A model generated the notes under the pieces. The model did not search any database and was not told the DNA's origin. It worked only from the letters and a program-made list of their open reading frames with translations. Below, one piece after another: positions 35,390-44,605 of a DNA stretch of 64,000 bases. The first letter of the stretch is position 1. Every line of letters begins with the position of its first letter. The stretch is from NCBI GenBank assembly GCA_014075215.1, contig CP046177.1:4030501-4094500 (forward strand). Direction: 5' to 3'. The stretch comes from Flavobacteriaceae bacterium (GTDB lineage Bacteria > Bacteroidota > Bacteroidia > Flavobacteriales > Flavobacteriaceae). The position numbers and the translations under genes are program-made.

Positions 35390-35551
35390 GAGACCTTTGC
35401 AGAATTGATTTGACAAAAAAGTTCGACGCCCGAAGAAAATTTTCAACCGGAATAACCTATTGGTTTTGAGGATTTAAAATTTTCGAGAAGGAAGAAATTT
35501 GAAGTCAAATCAATTTCAATACGGAATATACCACTATTTTGCAAAGGTCTC
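35390..35551 (+). repeat. MITE-like repeat A, copy 4 (162 bp)
   Basis: Full element with inverted ends GAGACCTTTGCAGAAT and ATTTTGCAAAGGTCTC, flanked by the 5-bp duplication CCTCT (35385-35389 and 35552-35556). Confidence 0.87.
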
Positions 35552-35632
35552 CCTCTATTTTTTAACTTCCACATTTTATGGGATAATATCATTTTTTTAA
35601 CCTAAAACCTGGAGTCTGAAACCTAAACCTTT

Positions 35633-36772
35633 TTAACCTGAGACTTGTTTATGTTGTTCAATTGTGCAAATAATATGCTTATAGTGTTCTTTTTCTTTTA
35701 CAAAATCCAACTCCGAAACATCAATGATCAGGGTATTTAAATGCTGCTTCGTTTTCATAAAGTTGCTATACCCATTGTGAATCTTTTGCAGATATTCGGG
35801 TTTAATATGCTGCTCATAATCTCTGCCTCTTTTTTTGATATGTTTTAAAAGACAGTCTGTATTTTGATATAAATAGATATACAAATCAGGTTTGGGTATC
35901 TCTTTATACATTAGATCAAACATCTTTCTGTACAGGGCGTATTCGTCATTTGGAAGTGTAATTTGAGCAAAAATTAAGGATTTAAACATATAGTAATCAG
36001 AGACTACAAAATTTTTAAAAAGATCAAATTGTGCCAAATCATCTGTGAGTTGTTGATACCTGTCGGCCAGGAAACTCATCTCTAGAGGAAAAGCAAAACG
36101 CTCTTTATTTTTATAAAATTTAGGTAAAAACGGGTTGTCTGCAAAGCGTTCCAAAACCAATTTGGCATTAAAATCGCGAGCTATCAATTGTGCCAGGCTT
36201 GTCTTTCCGGCTCCGATATTACCTTCTATAGCGATGTACTTATATGTTTCGGAAATAGCAACAGGGCGTTCTAATTTTTCGGGAATCCTATGTATTTCGG
36301 AAGTATCCGTAAAATCTTGTAAGCAATAAGTGATTTGTTTTTTTACAACAGGGTGTATAACCTGTTTTGCAATTTCTTCTAATGGTGCGAGTACAAACTT
36401 CCGTTCCAACATTTCGGGGTGAGGAATTGTGATGTGCTTTGAAAAAATAACCTCATTGCCAAATAGTAAAATATCAATATCAATAATTCTATTCGTATAT
36501 TTAGTGCTATCAGTTCTTTTTCTACCTAGTTCTTTTTCAATAGCCAATATTATTTTCATTACTATTTCCGGGGTTAAACAGGTAGCCACTTCTAAGCAAA
36601 TATTGAAAAAATCATGGCCTTTAAACCCAAGAGACGTTGTTTTATATACCGAAGATATTTTTTGAATACTACCTATTTCTTCATGAATCAAATAAACTGC
36701 TTTTTGCAGGCTTTTTAACCTGTTCTGTAAGTTCGATCCCAGAGATAAATAAATAGTCTGTTGAATTTTCAT
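35633..36772 (-). CDS. folK: Fusion of folate pyrophosphokinase (FolK) and deoxynucleoside kinase
   Basis: Protein of 379 residues from the ATG at 36772 (an in-frame ATG at 36784 also exists). Residues about 1-160 are HPPK: YLSLGSNLQNR, FFNICLEVAT, and RIIDIDILLFG, which makes 6-hydroxymethyl-dihydropterin diphosphate in folate synthesis. Residues about 180-379 are a deoxynucleoside kinase: IAIEGNIGAGKTSLAQLIA is the P-loop, with ERFADNPFLPKFY and a DRYQQL motif. The fusion joins folate and nucleotide-salvage enzymes, both feeding DNA synthesis, and is seen in other Flavobacteriia. Confidence 0.92.
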   Translation of the reverse strand: MKIQQTIYLSLGSNLQNRLKSLQKAVYLIHEEIGSIQKISSVYKTTSLGFKGHDFFNICLEVATCLTPEIVMKIILAIEKELGRKRTDSTKYTNRIIDIDILLFGNEVIFSKHITIPHPEMLERKFVLAPLEEIAKQVIHPVVKKQITYCLQDFTDTSEIHRIPEKLERPVAISETYKYIAIEGNIGAGKTSLAQLIARDFNAKLVLERFADNPFLPKFYKNKERFAFPLEMSFLADRYQQLTDDLAQFDLFKNFVVSDYYMFKSLIFAQITLPNDEYALYRKMFDLMYKEIPKPDLYIYLYQNTDCLLKHIKKRGRDYEQHIKPEYLQKIHNGYSNFMKTKQHLNTLIIDVSELDFVKEKEHYKHIICTIEQHKQVSG

Positions 36773-36865
36773 TGAAAACGTCAAAGAAAATAAAACTAAT
36801 GAAGAAGAAGTATATAAACAAAAAAATCGTCAAATTAATTTGACGTAGGATTGGAAGATTAAAGA

Positions 36866-37046
36866 ACCCGTTGTGCATTTTGAACTAAAAAGTAAATTTA
36901 AACGTCAGTTCGAGTGATTTTGAGCTACGAAAAATCGTATCGAGAACATATTTAGAGCAAAAATTCTATTCTCGATACAAATTTTTCTCATTTTCAATCG
37001 AAAAATTTACTCGAATTGACGAATTTTATCAAAATGCACAACGGGT
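36866..37046. repeat. MITE-like repeat B, copy 2 (181 bp)
   Basis: Same length and perfect 18-bp terminal inverted repeats as at 34034. Flanked by TAAAGA on both sides (36860-36865 and 37047-37052). The two copies differ at only a few bases. Confidence 0.88.
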
Positions 37047-37186
37047 TAAAGAGTTTAAAGATTGAAGGAATACTGCGGTGATGCTGTTTAGCTATCTAAT
37101 ACCATTTATCACTTGTGAAATTACTGGTATAAACAGGTATTCAAACTATAAGTTTTACTTATACTGCTATAAGAAAAACTTATAAA

Positions 37187-37249
37187 GAGGCTTTTGCAAG
37201 GTAGTGATATATTTCGTATTTGAAGTCAAATCAATGCTGCAAAGGTCTC
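37187..37249 (+). repeat. Repeat A, internally deleted 63-bp form
   Basis: Both inverted ends (GAGGCTTTTGCA and TGCAAAGGTCTC) are present but about 100 bp of interior is missing. It still has a 5-bp flanking duplication ATAAA (37182-37186 and 37250-37254). The remaining bases of 36785-37277 are AT-rich and gene-free. Confidence 0.75.
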
Positions 37250-37277
37250 ATAAAATATTTTAATTTTCTCTTCTCTC

Positions 37278-39494
37278 TTATTTCATTTTTCCGTTGCCTC
37301 TGTAATGATCTCCCCTTCTTTTGCCATTATTGCGATTTTTGTGATGGTTATTTCTTGAAGCCTTTTCTATAAAGCCTTCAGGTTTTGGCAGGGTCGCTTT
37401 TCTGGATACTTTCTCTTTATGTGTTCGAGGGTCTAAGCCAAAGTATTTTATATCAAATACATCGCCGATACTAACGGCATCACTTACATTTTCCGTGCGT
37501 TCCCATGCCAATTCACTTACGTGTAGTAAGACCTCATTTCCGGGAGCTTCCGTATATTCTACAACAGCACCGAAATCTAGTATTTTAATTACTTTTACTT
37601 CGTAAATAGTTCCTTTTTCGGGTTTAAATAACATGGCTTCAATTCGTGCAACAACTGCATCAATTCCTTCCTGATTGGTTCCGAGAATTTCTACAATTCC
37701 TTCTTCCGTTACAGGATCTTCATTAATCACAATAGTCGTTTCCGTAGTTTTTTGCAATTCTTGTATGTGTTTTCCTCCGGGGCCGATAAAGGTACCTATT
37801 AAATCTGCAGGAATGATTTTGTTGACCATTTTTGGAGCATGTCCCTTTACATCTGGATTTGGCGTAGCAATAGTATCTGTTAATTTATCTAAAATATGTA
37901 AACGGCCATCTCGGGCTTGCTTTAAGGCATTTACTAAAATCTCATAGTTTAACCCTTTGATTTTGATATCCATCTGGCAGGCTGTGATTCCGTCTGCAGT
38001 ACCGGTTACTTTAAAATCCATATCTCCCAAGTGATCCTCATCCCCTAAAATATCGGACAATACGGCATAGCGATCCCCTTCAGAGATTAATCCCATAGCA
38101 ATACCTGAAACCGGTTTTTTGAGTTGTACTCCGGCATCCATTAATGCCATAGTCCCGGAGCATACAGTAGCCATAGAAGAAGAACCATTTGATTCCAAAA
38201 CTTCGGAAACAACCCTCACTGTATAGGGACAATCTTCGGGGATCATTCCTTTTAATGCTCTTTGTGCTAAGTTTCCGTGTCCTACTTCACGGCGAGAAGT
38301 TCCTCTTAGCGGACGTGCTTCTCCTGTTGAAAAAGGCGGAAAATTATAATGCAAGTAGAATATCTCTTCACTTTGGTGCGTTGGCATATCTATTTGGTTT
38401 GCTTCTCTGGAGGTACCCAAAGTAACCGTTGCTAATGCCTGTGTTTCTCCTCTTGTAAAAACAGAAGATCCGTGGGTAGATGGCAAATAATTAACTTCAC
38501 ACCAAATAGATCTGATATCTGTTGGTGTACGTCCGTCCAAACGCAGATTTTCATTTAGAACCAGATCGCGAATGGCCTCTTTTTCGACTTTGTCGTAATA
38601 TTTGGAAATCAGTTCTCCGAAATCTTCTAATTCTTCTTCGGAAAAATCAGCTTTTACAGCTTCTCTAATTTCAGAAAATGCCAAACTTCTTTCTTTTTTT
38701 GAAGAGCCTTCTTTTGCGACAGCATATACTTTATCATGTGCTATGTCGTGAATCTTTTTCGCTAGTGCTTCATCTTCTTTTTCGGTGTCATATTCACGAG
38801 TTTCTTTCTTTCCAACAGCTTCAACTAAGGCAATTTGAGCAGCACATTGTACTTTAATAGCTTCGTGGGCAAACTTAATAGCGTCCGCCATCTCTTCTTC
38901 ACTACATTCATCCATTTCGCCTTCCACCATCATTACAGAATCTGCAGAAGCCCCTACTATCATATCCATATCAGCTTCTGCCAAAAGTGCTCTACCGGGA
39001 TTGATTATAAAAGATCCGTTTACTCTTGCCACACGAACTTCCGAAATGGGTGTTTCAAAAGGGATATCACTTAGCTGTATCGCTGTAGAAGCGGCTAAAC
39101 CAGCTAATGCATCCGGCATTACATTTTCATCATGAGACATTAACTGAATCATTACCTGAGTTTCTGCATGGTAATCTTTTGGAAATAAAGGTCTTAGTAC
39201 ACGGTCTACTAAACGCATTGTGAGTACTTCACCGTCACTGGGTCTTGCTTCTCTTTTAAAGTAACCTCCGGGGTAACGACCGGCAGCTGCAAATTTCTCC
39301 CGATAATCGACTGTTAAAGGTAAAAAATCTACATCGGATTGTTCGTAATTTGATACAACAGTGCATAATAGCATTGCATCTCCCATTTGCACAACAACAG
39401 AACCATGAGCTTGTTTTGCTAATTTTCCTGTTTCTAATTTGATGGTCCTGCCATCTCCAAGTTTTATGACTTGGGTAACTACTTTTGGAATCAT
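37278..39494 (-). CDS. pnp: Polyribonucleotide nucleotidyltransferase (PNPase)
   Basis: 738-residue 3'-5' phosphorolytic exoribonuclease. Two RNase PH domains (first starting GRTIKLETGKLAKQAHGSVV; second with LDGRTPTDIRSIWCEV and ATVTLGTSREANQ), a KH domain (about 560-620, IGPGGKHIQEL) and an S1 domain (about 630-700, GTIYEVKVIKILDFGAVVEY), ending in a basic tail rich in N, H, R and G. It follows rpsO on the same strand, the conserved order in most bacteria. Confidence 0.97.
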   Translation of the reverse strand: MIPKVVTQVIKLGDGRTIKLETGKLAKQAHGSVVVQMGDAMLLCTVVSNYEQSDVDFLPLTVDYREKFAAAGRYPGGYFKREARPSDGEVLTMRLVDRVLRPLFPKDYHAETQVMIQLMSHDENVMPDALAGLAASTAIQLSDIPFETPISEVRVARVNGSFIINPGRALLAEADMDMIVGASADSVMMVEGEMDECSEEEMADAIKFAHEAIKVQCAAQIALVEAVGKKETREYDTEKEDEALAKKIHDIAHDKVYAVAKEGSSKKERSLAFSEIREAVKADFSEEELEDFGELISKYYDKVEKEAIRDLVLNENLRLDGRTPTDIRSIWCEVNYLPSTHGSSVFTRGETQALATVTLGTSREANQIDMPTHQSEEIFYLHYNFPPFSTGEARPLRGTSRREVGHGNLAQRALKGMIPEDCPYTVRVVSEVLESNGSSSMATVCSGTMALMDAGVQLKKPVSGIAMGLISEGDRYAVLSDILGDEDHLGDMDFKVTGTADGITACQMDIKIKGLNYEILVNALKQARDGRLHILDKLTDTIATPNPDVKGHAPKMVNKIIPADLIGTFIGPGGKHIQELQKTTETTIVINEDPVTEEGIVEILGTNQEGIDAVVARIEAMLFKPEKGTIYEVKVIKILDFGAVVEYTEAPGNEVLLHVSELAWERTENVSDAVSIGDVFDIKYFGLDPRTHKEKVSRKATLPKPEGFIEKASRNNHHKNRNNGKRRGDHYRGNGKMK

Positions 39495-39585
39495 AAATAA
39501 TTAAGTCTTAGTTTTACTTTAATTGATTTTGTGTTGTTGTGTTATGTTTGCCTCAATGAAAGTACTATTTGCTGTTTAAAATACG

Positions 39586-39614
39586 AAAGAGGTCGCAAAA
39601 TACAGACCTCTTTT
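39586..39614 (-). terminator. Terminator between rpsO and pnp
   Basis: AAAGAGGTC (39586-39594) pairs with GACCTCTTT (39605-39613) in a 9-bp stem, with flanking A and T runs, so it could act in either direction. It lies just downstream of the rpsO stop. Confidence 0.65.
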
Positions 39615-39629
39615 AGTATACTCTATGAA

Positions 39630-39899
39630 TTATTTTCTAATTCCTAATTTTTTAATAATTGCACGATATCTTTCAATATCAATCTTTTTAAGATAATCTA
39701 ACAGGCTCCTGCGTTTTCCTACCAATTTAACCAATGAGCGTTCCGTATTAAAATCTTTGGGATTTCCTTTTAAGTGCTTAGTCAAATGATTGATCCTAAT
39801 TGTAAATAATGCTATTTGTCCTTCGGGAGAACCTGTGTCGGTTTTACTTTTGCCGTGTTTTTTGAAAATAGATTCTTTAATTTCTTTTGTTAAATACAT
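39630..39899 (-). CDS. rpsO: 30S ribosomal protein S15
   Basis: 89 residues from the ATG at 39899, exactly the usual S15 length. An upstream in-frame start at 39992 would add an unrelated 31-residue leader and is rejected. Conserved features: KSKTDTGSPEGQIALFTIRI, HLKGNPKDFNTERSLVKLVG and RSLLDYLKK. It binds 16S rRNA early in small-subunit assembly. pnp follows. Confidence 0.96.
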   Translation of the reverse strand: MYLTKEIKESIFKKHGKSKTDTGSPEGQIALFTIRINHLTKHLKGNPKDFNTERSLVKLVGKRRSLLDYLKKIDIERYRAIIKKLGIRK

Positions 39900-39952
39900 G
39901 CCAATATTATTTAAATGATTTTTATGTACATCATAATTTTTTATCGAAATTG

Positions 39953-39960
39953 CAAATGTA
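39953..39960 (-). promoter_or_regulatory. Candidate -7 element for rpsO
   Basis: TACATTTG on the minus strand fits TAnnTTTG and ends 53 nt before the rpsO ATG, leaving room for a leader. A 17-nt palindrome (TGACAAAA, its complement, one-base centre) lies upstream at 39992-40008. Confidence 0.4.
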
Positions 39961-40020
39961 CAATTATTTTTTATAGAACTCATTAAGTACATGACAAAAA
40001 TTTTGTCAAGTTAATATTGT

Positions 40021-40145
40021 TTTGATTTACATGGTTTAACAGCACAGAAGCGATATAATCCAGTCCATATTTAAAAATACTTTTGGCCATTCTTCCGTGT
40101 TCTTTTATTTTGATAGGGTTTAGTTGATGTAAATATATACCTATT
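40021..40145 (-). pseudogene. 3' remnant of an IS4-family transposase, the site of the group II intron
   Basis: The minus strand reads NPIKIKEHGRMAKSIFKYGL then DYIASVLLN, the C-terminal signature of IS4-family transposases in Flavobacteriia. The frame stays open up to the intron's 5' boundary at 40146, so the intron probably inserted antisense into this transposase gene. The rest of the IS is missing. Confidence 0.5.
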
Positions 40146-40933
40146 GTGCCGTGAATCTTGAAACAGGGCGTTCGCCCTGATTAAAAGAATGTTGTGTAGG
40201 AGATGGTAGTAGGTCTACCAAAGTCGTTGTGCAAGCGAAGTCTTTAAACCGCCCCTCGGTGCTTGGATAGTAATAGAAAGGTATTGAAGGGAAAGGGGAA
40301 AAGGCTAACAAGATTAGTCAGGTGCGAATAAGAGAGATGAATGCAAATGAACCACTGAAGAAGTAATGAGAGATATTTACCCCACTGTCAAAAGCTGGTT
40401 ATTGTGTGCACTTGTGATAACTGTAACGGGAACTTGCATACTGGTTACAGGGCAGTCGTTATTGAGGTGGCATGACTCTTATTTAGGCTCTTACATGGAA
40501 CACGGGAAGTCCTTATTAAATGCTAAGCGAAATACTCAAACAAGATATCCCTGTAAGGTAGAATAACAAAGTTAATAAGGATGGCGGATGAAGCCGTAGT
40601 AGTGATGAAGCTTCTGTAATGGAAGTAGAGCAAAGGGCTTCAGTTATACAGTTTTAAATGATTTAACAACTTAAAAAAAAAAAGGAGGATGACTTCATTA
40701 TTTGAAACAGAATTAAAAACGGTACCGATTACCAAACAAATGGTTCGGGAAGTCTACCGGAAAGTTTTGGCGAACAGGGTAGTGCAGGAGTAGATAAAGA
40801 AAGTCTGGAAGCCTATCAGAAAGACTTACTTAAAAATCTGTACAAACTATGGAATCGACAAGCATCAGGCAGTTATTTTCCCAAACCAGTACGAGAGGTA
40901 ACAATACCCAAGGGTGCATAACATTTTGTCGTT

Positions 40934-41875
40934 TTAAGCAGCTTTATTTTTCTCAGTACAGATTAGGTTAACTACTTTGTTCCATTTATCACTCAGTTTA
41001 GTTGTTCTTAATGTGAGCATATTTTGAGCTCCAATTTTAGACCAACGTTGTCCAGAGAGTTTCATTCTTTTTTGAACAACCTCCCTGTTAGCTGCTTCTA
41101 TGGCTCCAGATCCTATAATACCTGCTCCTGTATTTTGATATTGCTGATAGTCCATACGCGACCTATTTTCGGTATAATATGTGATAAGTTGGCTTTGTTG
41201 TTTACGTTGATTTTGCTTTGTCAATTCTAAGTTTTTGATATTCTCAATGACTTGATTTACTTGACTGTTTTTTAGTAGTTGCTCCTGTTGACCAACCCAA
41301 CTGTTATATGACTCTTGATTAGAGAGACAAACCTTAGCAAAATCGTGTAAATGTTCTAAAGCATGATACCAATCCAATATTTGTGTGGCAAAAGGGTAAT
41401 GTTGATCTACCCATTTCCATATCCATCTAGCACCATCACCAACAAAAATCAGTCGCTTATCAATACTCCTGTAACAGCCTAAGTATCTATCCATTCTATC
41501 TGTAAACTTATCAGCTTTGCCTAAATATGCTTCATACAACGAATGGCGTATCCATCCACGTTTATTTGATATGTCCATACAGCTACTCTGTTTAAAAATT
41601 CTGCCTAATTTTACTTCTTTCCAAGCCTCTTCCCGAGTGAAAAGCATCGACCCATCGACCATAGCATATATGCACTCTTGGTTATCTACCTTAAGAATAT
41701 CAGGTTCAACGGCATCAACCTCCAATACTTTTTCTTGCTCTAATAAACCACCATAAAAGTCTGTGACTCTGTAAAGCTGCATCGCATTGACTGAAACACC
41801 TAGAAGATTCGATAAAACTTCATGACCATCTCCATAACAATCGTTTTGACCAATATAAATCATTTTGTCTTGCAT
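40934..41875 (-). CDS. ISKra4-family transposase, main ORF (copy 1)
   Basis: 313 residues with FVGDGARWIWKWVDQHYPFA and DWYHALEHLHDFA in the catalytic core, and IGSGAIEAANREVVQKRMKL near the C-terminus, all typical of ISKra4 transposases. It lacks the N-terminal part, which is encoded by the upstream ORF in another frame. Nearly identical to 55116-56057 (one residue differs: MQDKM here, MQNKM there). Confidence 0.92.
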   Translation of the reverse strand: MQDKMIYIGQNDCYGDGHEVLSNLLGVSVNAMQLYRVTDFYGGLLEQEKVLEVDAVEPDILKVDNQECIYAMVDGSMLFTREEAWKEVKLGRIFKQSSCMDISNKRGWIRHSLYEAYLGKADKFTDRMDRYLGCYRSIDKRLIFVGDGARWIWKWVDQHYPFATQILDWYHALEHLHDFAKVCLSNQESYNSWVGQQEQLLKNSQVNQVIENIKNLELTKQNQRKQQSQLITYYTENRSRMDYQQYQNTGAGIIGSGAIEAANREVVQKRMKLSGQRWSKIGAQNMLTLRTTKLSDKWNKVVNLICTEKNKAA

Positions 41876-41927
41876 ATAGGGACTTATCTTAAATCCATTG
41901 ACTTTTTCACTAAAGGGATGAGTGTTG

Positions 41928-42140
41928 TTAATCTCTATCTTTCCGTAACGTGATAAGTTTTTTTTTACGCCTGTCTTTAGATGGTTCGCTTATACTTCTC
42001 TCTAAAACCTCTCGACCATAGTCCGTCCATATTTGATCAAAAGTCTTTTCGTAATCATAGTAACTCTTTATGTTTGATAATTTTGCTATCGCTTGATAAC
42101 GCTTCTTGGCTTGGGCTAAAAATTCCTCTTCGCTAATCAT
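41928..42140 (-). CDS. ISKra4-family transposase, N-terminal ORF (copy 1)
   Basis: 70 residues starting MISEEEFLAQAKKRYQAIAK. It ends soon after an A9 run that encodes KKK; in the shifted frame the protein would continue LSRYGKIEINNTHPFSEKV and join the main ORF. The full transposase is therefore probably made by slippage at the A9 run. Confidence 0.85.
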   Translation of the reverse strand: MISEEEFLAQAKKRYQAIAKLSNIKSYYDYEKTFDQIWTDYGREVLERSISEPSKDRRKKKLITLRKDRD

Positions 42141-44214
42141 AATGGTGTCGCTTTTAAAAGTTAATCCTTAAAAATAACTATTTCGCGACAAAATGTTATG
42201 CACCCATACCCAAGCCAAATGGGGGCGAACGTAAACCAGGTATTCCTACAGTAGAAGACCGCATAGCCCAACAAGTACTCAAGACGTATTTAGAACCCAG
42301 ATTAGAAAAGGTTTTTCATGAAAACTCATATGGATATCGACGATCCAAAAGTGCGCACGATGCCGTGGATGAAGTCCGCAAGAACGTTAAGCAATATTGG
42401 TGGGTCATTGATATAGATATCAAGAACTTCTTTGATGAAGTCAACCATGAATTATTAATGAAAGCCTTAGAACGTCACGTAGAAGAAAGATGGGTAAAGT
42501 TGTACATCAAACGTTGGCTGGAATGCCCCAGTCAGTCAGTAGATGGTACACTAACACCCAAAAACGGAAACGGGACACCACAAGGAGGCGTAATTAGCCC
42601 TCTTTTAGCAAATCTGTTTCTACACTATGTTATTGACAAATGACTTCCAAAACAAAGTAAGTACATGAAATTTGTACGCTATGCAGATGATATTATTGTG
42701 CATTGTTACTTAGACTGGGAAGCAAAACGCTTGTTGAAAGCGATACGAAAACGACTAGAAGAATGCCATTTACGTTTAAATGAAGAGAAAACAAAACTGG
42801 TGTACTGTCAAACTTACAGAAGAAAACGAGTAAGAGGCTATCCAAAGCAGTTTGATTTTCTAGGTTTTACGTTCAAACCACGCACAACCACCTATAAAGA
42901 GGATGGGAAATATGTCCTGTTCCTAGGCTATGATTGTGCGATAAGCCAGAAGTCCAAAACACGCATACTAAACGGTTGGTTCAAAATGAAGGCTCAAGTA
43001 AATTTTATGGGTATTAAGCGAATAATTTTTCAAGTCTAAAGAGGAAAAATTGTGTATCTCTTACGCCTCTTTGATTGGCTCTAAAGAGTTTTATTTTTGA
43101 ATTAAAAGACTCTGCATTTGCATTTGTATTCCTATTGTCAAAAAAGTTTAAGATGGTATTAAAATGATGTTTAATACTGTTCATTGCTGTATTGAAATTT
43201 TTAAATTCCAATTTTTCTGTATCCTCAAACCAATGTTCAAATCGTTGTTTGGCTTTTACTTTACATTTTTCTTGATAAATGCTTCTAAATTCTAAAGTGT
43301 GTTTATAGGCTTGTTGGATGTTTGGATAAAGATTACATAATAATTCTGCTCTTTGTTTTCATCTTCTATTGCTTTCCACCGATGCTGTACTCTAACATGC
43401 TGTAAAGCTTCTGTTACCAGTTTTACCACATGAAATCTATCGGTAACAATTTTAGCATTTGGAAAACAAATCTTAGCTGTTAAATTCATATTATTTGCCA
43501 TATCTAAAGTTACTTCTTTGACTTGTTTGCGTTGTTCTAAGGGTATTCTTTCAATAGCAGTAATAATATCATCACTTTTAATTCCTTTTACACAAGCCAC
43601 TAAAGTTCCTTGTTTACTTCGTCCGTTCTTGTTGGTCAAATAGGTATAAAGTTCACCTTTAGATAGACTTACTTCATCAAGACTTAAATACTCTCCTATA
43701 TTCTTCGGATAAATAAGATAATCTTCACAATGGGGCTTTTGATTCCAACTATCAAACCCACTTATCTGTTTCTTATAATGGCGTTGTAAAGTTCGTGGGT
43801 AAATACCGTAATAACTCGCTATATTACTGATCGTATCTTCTCGGGCCTCTACCTGTAGCTTTTAAAAAATCAGAAAGTTCTGACGTTAATTTAGAACCTT
43901 CTGCAATGAATGAATAATCATTTTTAATCGCTCCCTTTTTAGTCTTCTTATCTCGCCATCGTCTTGTTTTTATATGTAGATAAACTGCTTTACCGCGTAT
44001 GGGAAAATCTTGAATCTGTTTACTGCTAATAAAACCTTTGGACTCATAATGGATCAGTCACAAAAGTTGTGTGTGAGTTCAGATGAAGATTAATTGTTAA
44101 TTGAAGATTGAATGAAGTGTGTCTTTGCGAGTGAAACGAAGCAATTAGGGATCAGGGTCAAAAGTTTTGTGTGGATTGAATTAAAGTTTTGATCTTTGTA
44201 AAAAAAAACAGAGA

Positions 44215-44568
44215 TTGGAATTATCCTTAGACCTTTTAAAATTCATCTTACCTGAGATGCTCGTAGAACATTTTGATTTGGTAAGACACACTCATCGAAA
44301 TGAGGAACTTCATTTGTATTTTGAAGAGCGTAATGTTGTTCCTAAAGAAGTCATAAATCCTAATGTAATTGCTCATGGTTTCCACAAAGAGATTACTATT
44401 GAAGACTTTCCTTTGCGTGGAAACACTGTGTATCTTCACGTAAGGCGACGTAGATGGTTAGATAAAGAGACTAGGCAAATCATTCAAAGAGATTGGAATC
44501 TAGTAGCTCAGGGAACTCGCATGACAGGTGAGTTTGCTGCTTTTTTAAAAGAGATTAGTCGATACTGA
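44215..44568 (+). CDS. ISAon1-family transposase, N-terminal ORF
   Basis: 117 residues (TTG start) with LLKFILPEMLVEHFDLVRHT and VYLHVRRRRWLDKETRQI, the pattern of the ISAon1 N-terminal region protein. It ends ISRY; the next ORF is open upstream in the +1 frame (VDTEKSDCKTIARIYGVN), so the two may be joined by frameshifting. Confidence 0.87.
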   Translation: MELSLDLLKFILPEMLVEHFDLVRHTHRNEELHLYFEERNVVPKEVINPNVIAHGFHKEITIEDFPLRGNTVYLHVRRRRWLDKETRQIIQRDWNLVAQGTRMTGEFAAFLKEISRY

Positions 44569-44605
44569 GAAGAGTGATTGCAAAACCATTGCAAGAATCT
44601 ATGGC

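Larger units (their letters stand above)
40912..42205 (-). mobile_element. ISKra4-family element (ISMich2-like), copy 1
   Basis: 1294 bp bounded by perfect 20-bp inverted repeats GGGTGCATAACATTTTGTCG, with an 8-bp target duplication ATACCCAA (40904-40911 and 42206-42213). GGG ends, 8-bp duplication, this length and two frameshifted ORFs are those of the ISMich2 subgroup. It lies inside the intron RT gene. Confidence 0.92.
40146..43008 (+). mobile_element. Group II intron, 5' ribozyme part and broken RT gene
   Basis: The intron begins GTGCCGTGAATC, close to the GUGYG start of group II introns, and is followed by about 540 bp of structured RNA-like DNA with hairpins such as GGGCG-TTCG-CGCCC at about 40167-40180. 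A reverse transcriptase gene follows. Domains V and VI and the 3' boundary are absent; the element is cut at about 43008 by an ISAon1-like insertion. It also carries an ISKra4 copy at 40912-42205. Confidence 0.82.
40689..43008 (+). pseudogene. Group II intron reverse transcriptase/maturase (LtrA-type), multiply broken
   Basis: Starts MTSLFETELKTVPITKQMV at 40689. A one-base deletion near 40777 shifts the frame (expected GSAGVDKESLEAYQKDL follows in the next frame). ISKra4 interrupts at IPK (40912-42205). The frame resumes PNGGERKPGIPTVEDRIAQQ, and RT motifs follow: DIDIKNFFDEVNHELL, GTPQGGVISPLLANLFLHYV, then a TGA at 42641 in place of an expected Trp, and the catalytic YADD at about 42677. 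The C-terminus, including the X and endonuclease domains, is lost at 43008. Confidence 0.88.

Noticed and set aside
39900..39992. N-terminal extension of S15
   Set aside because: The 89-residue form from 39899 matches the universal S15 length; the upstream codons are leader or IS4 remnant.
40366..40566. A 66-codon open frame before the RT gene
   Set aside because: It lies in the structured ribozyme part of the group II intron.
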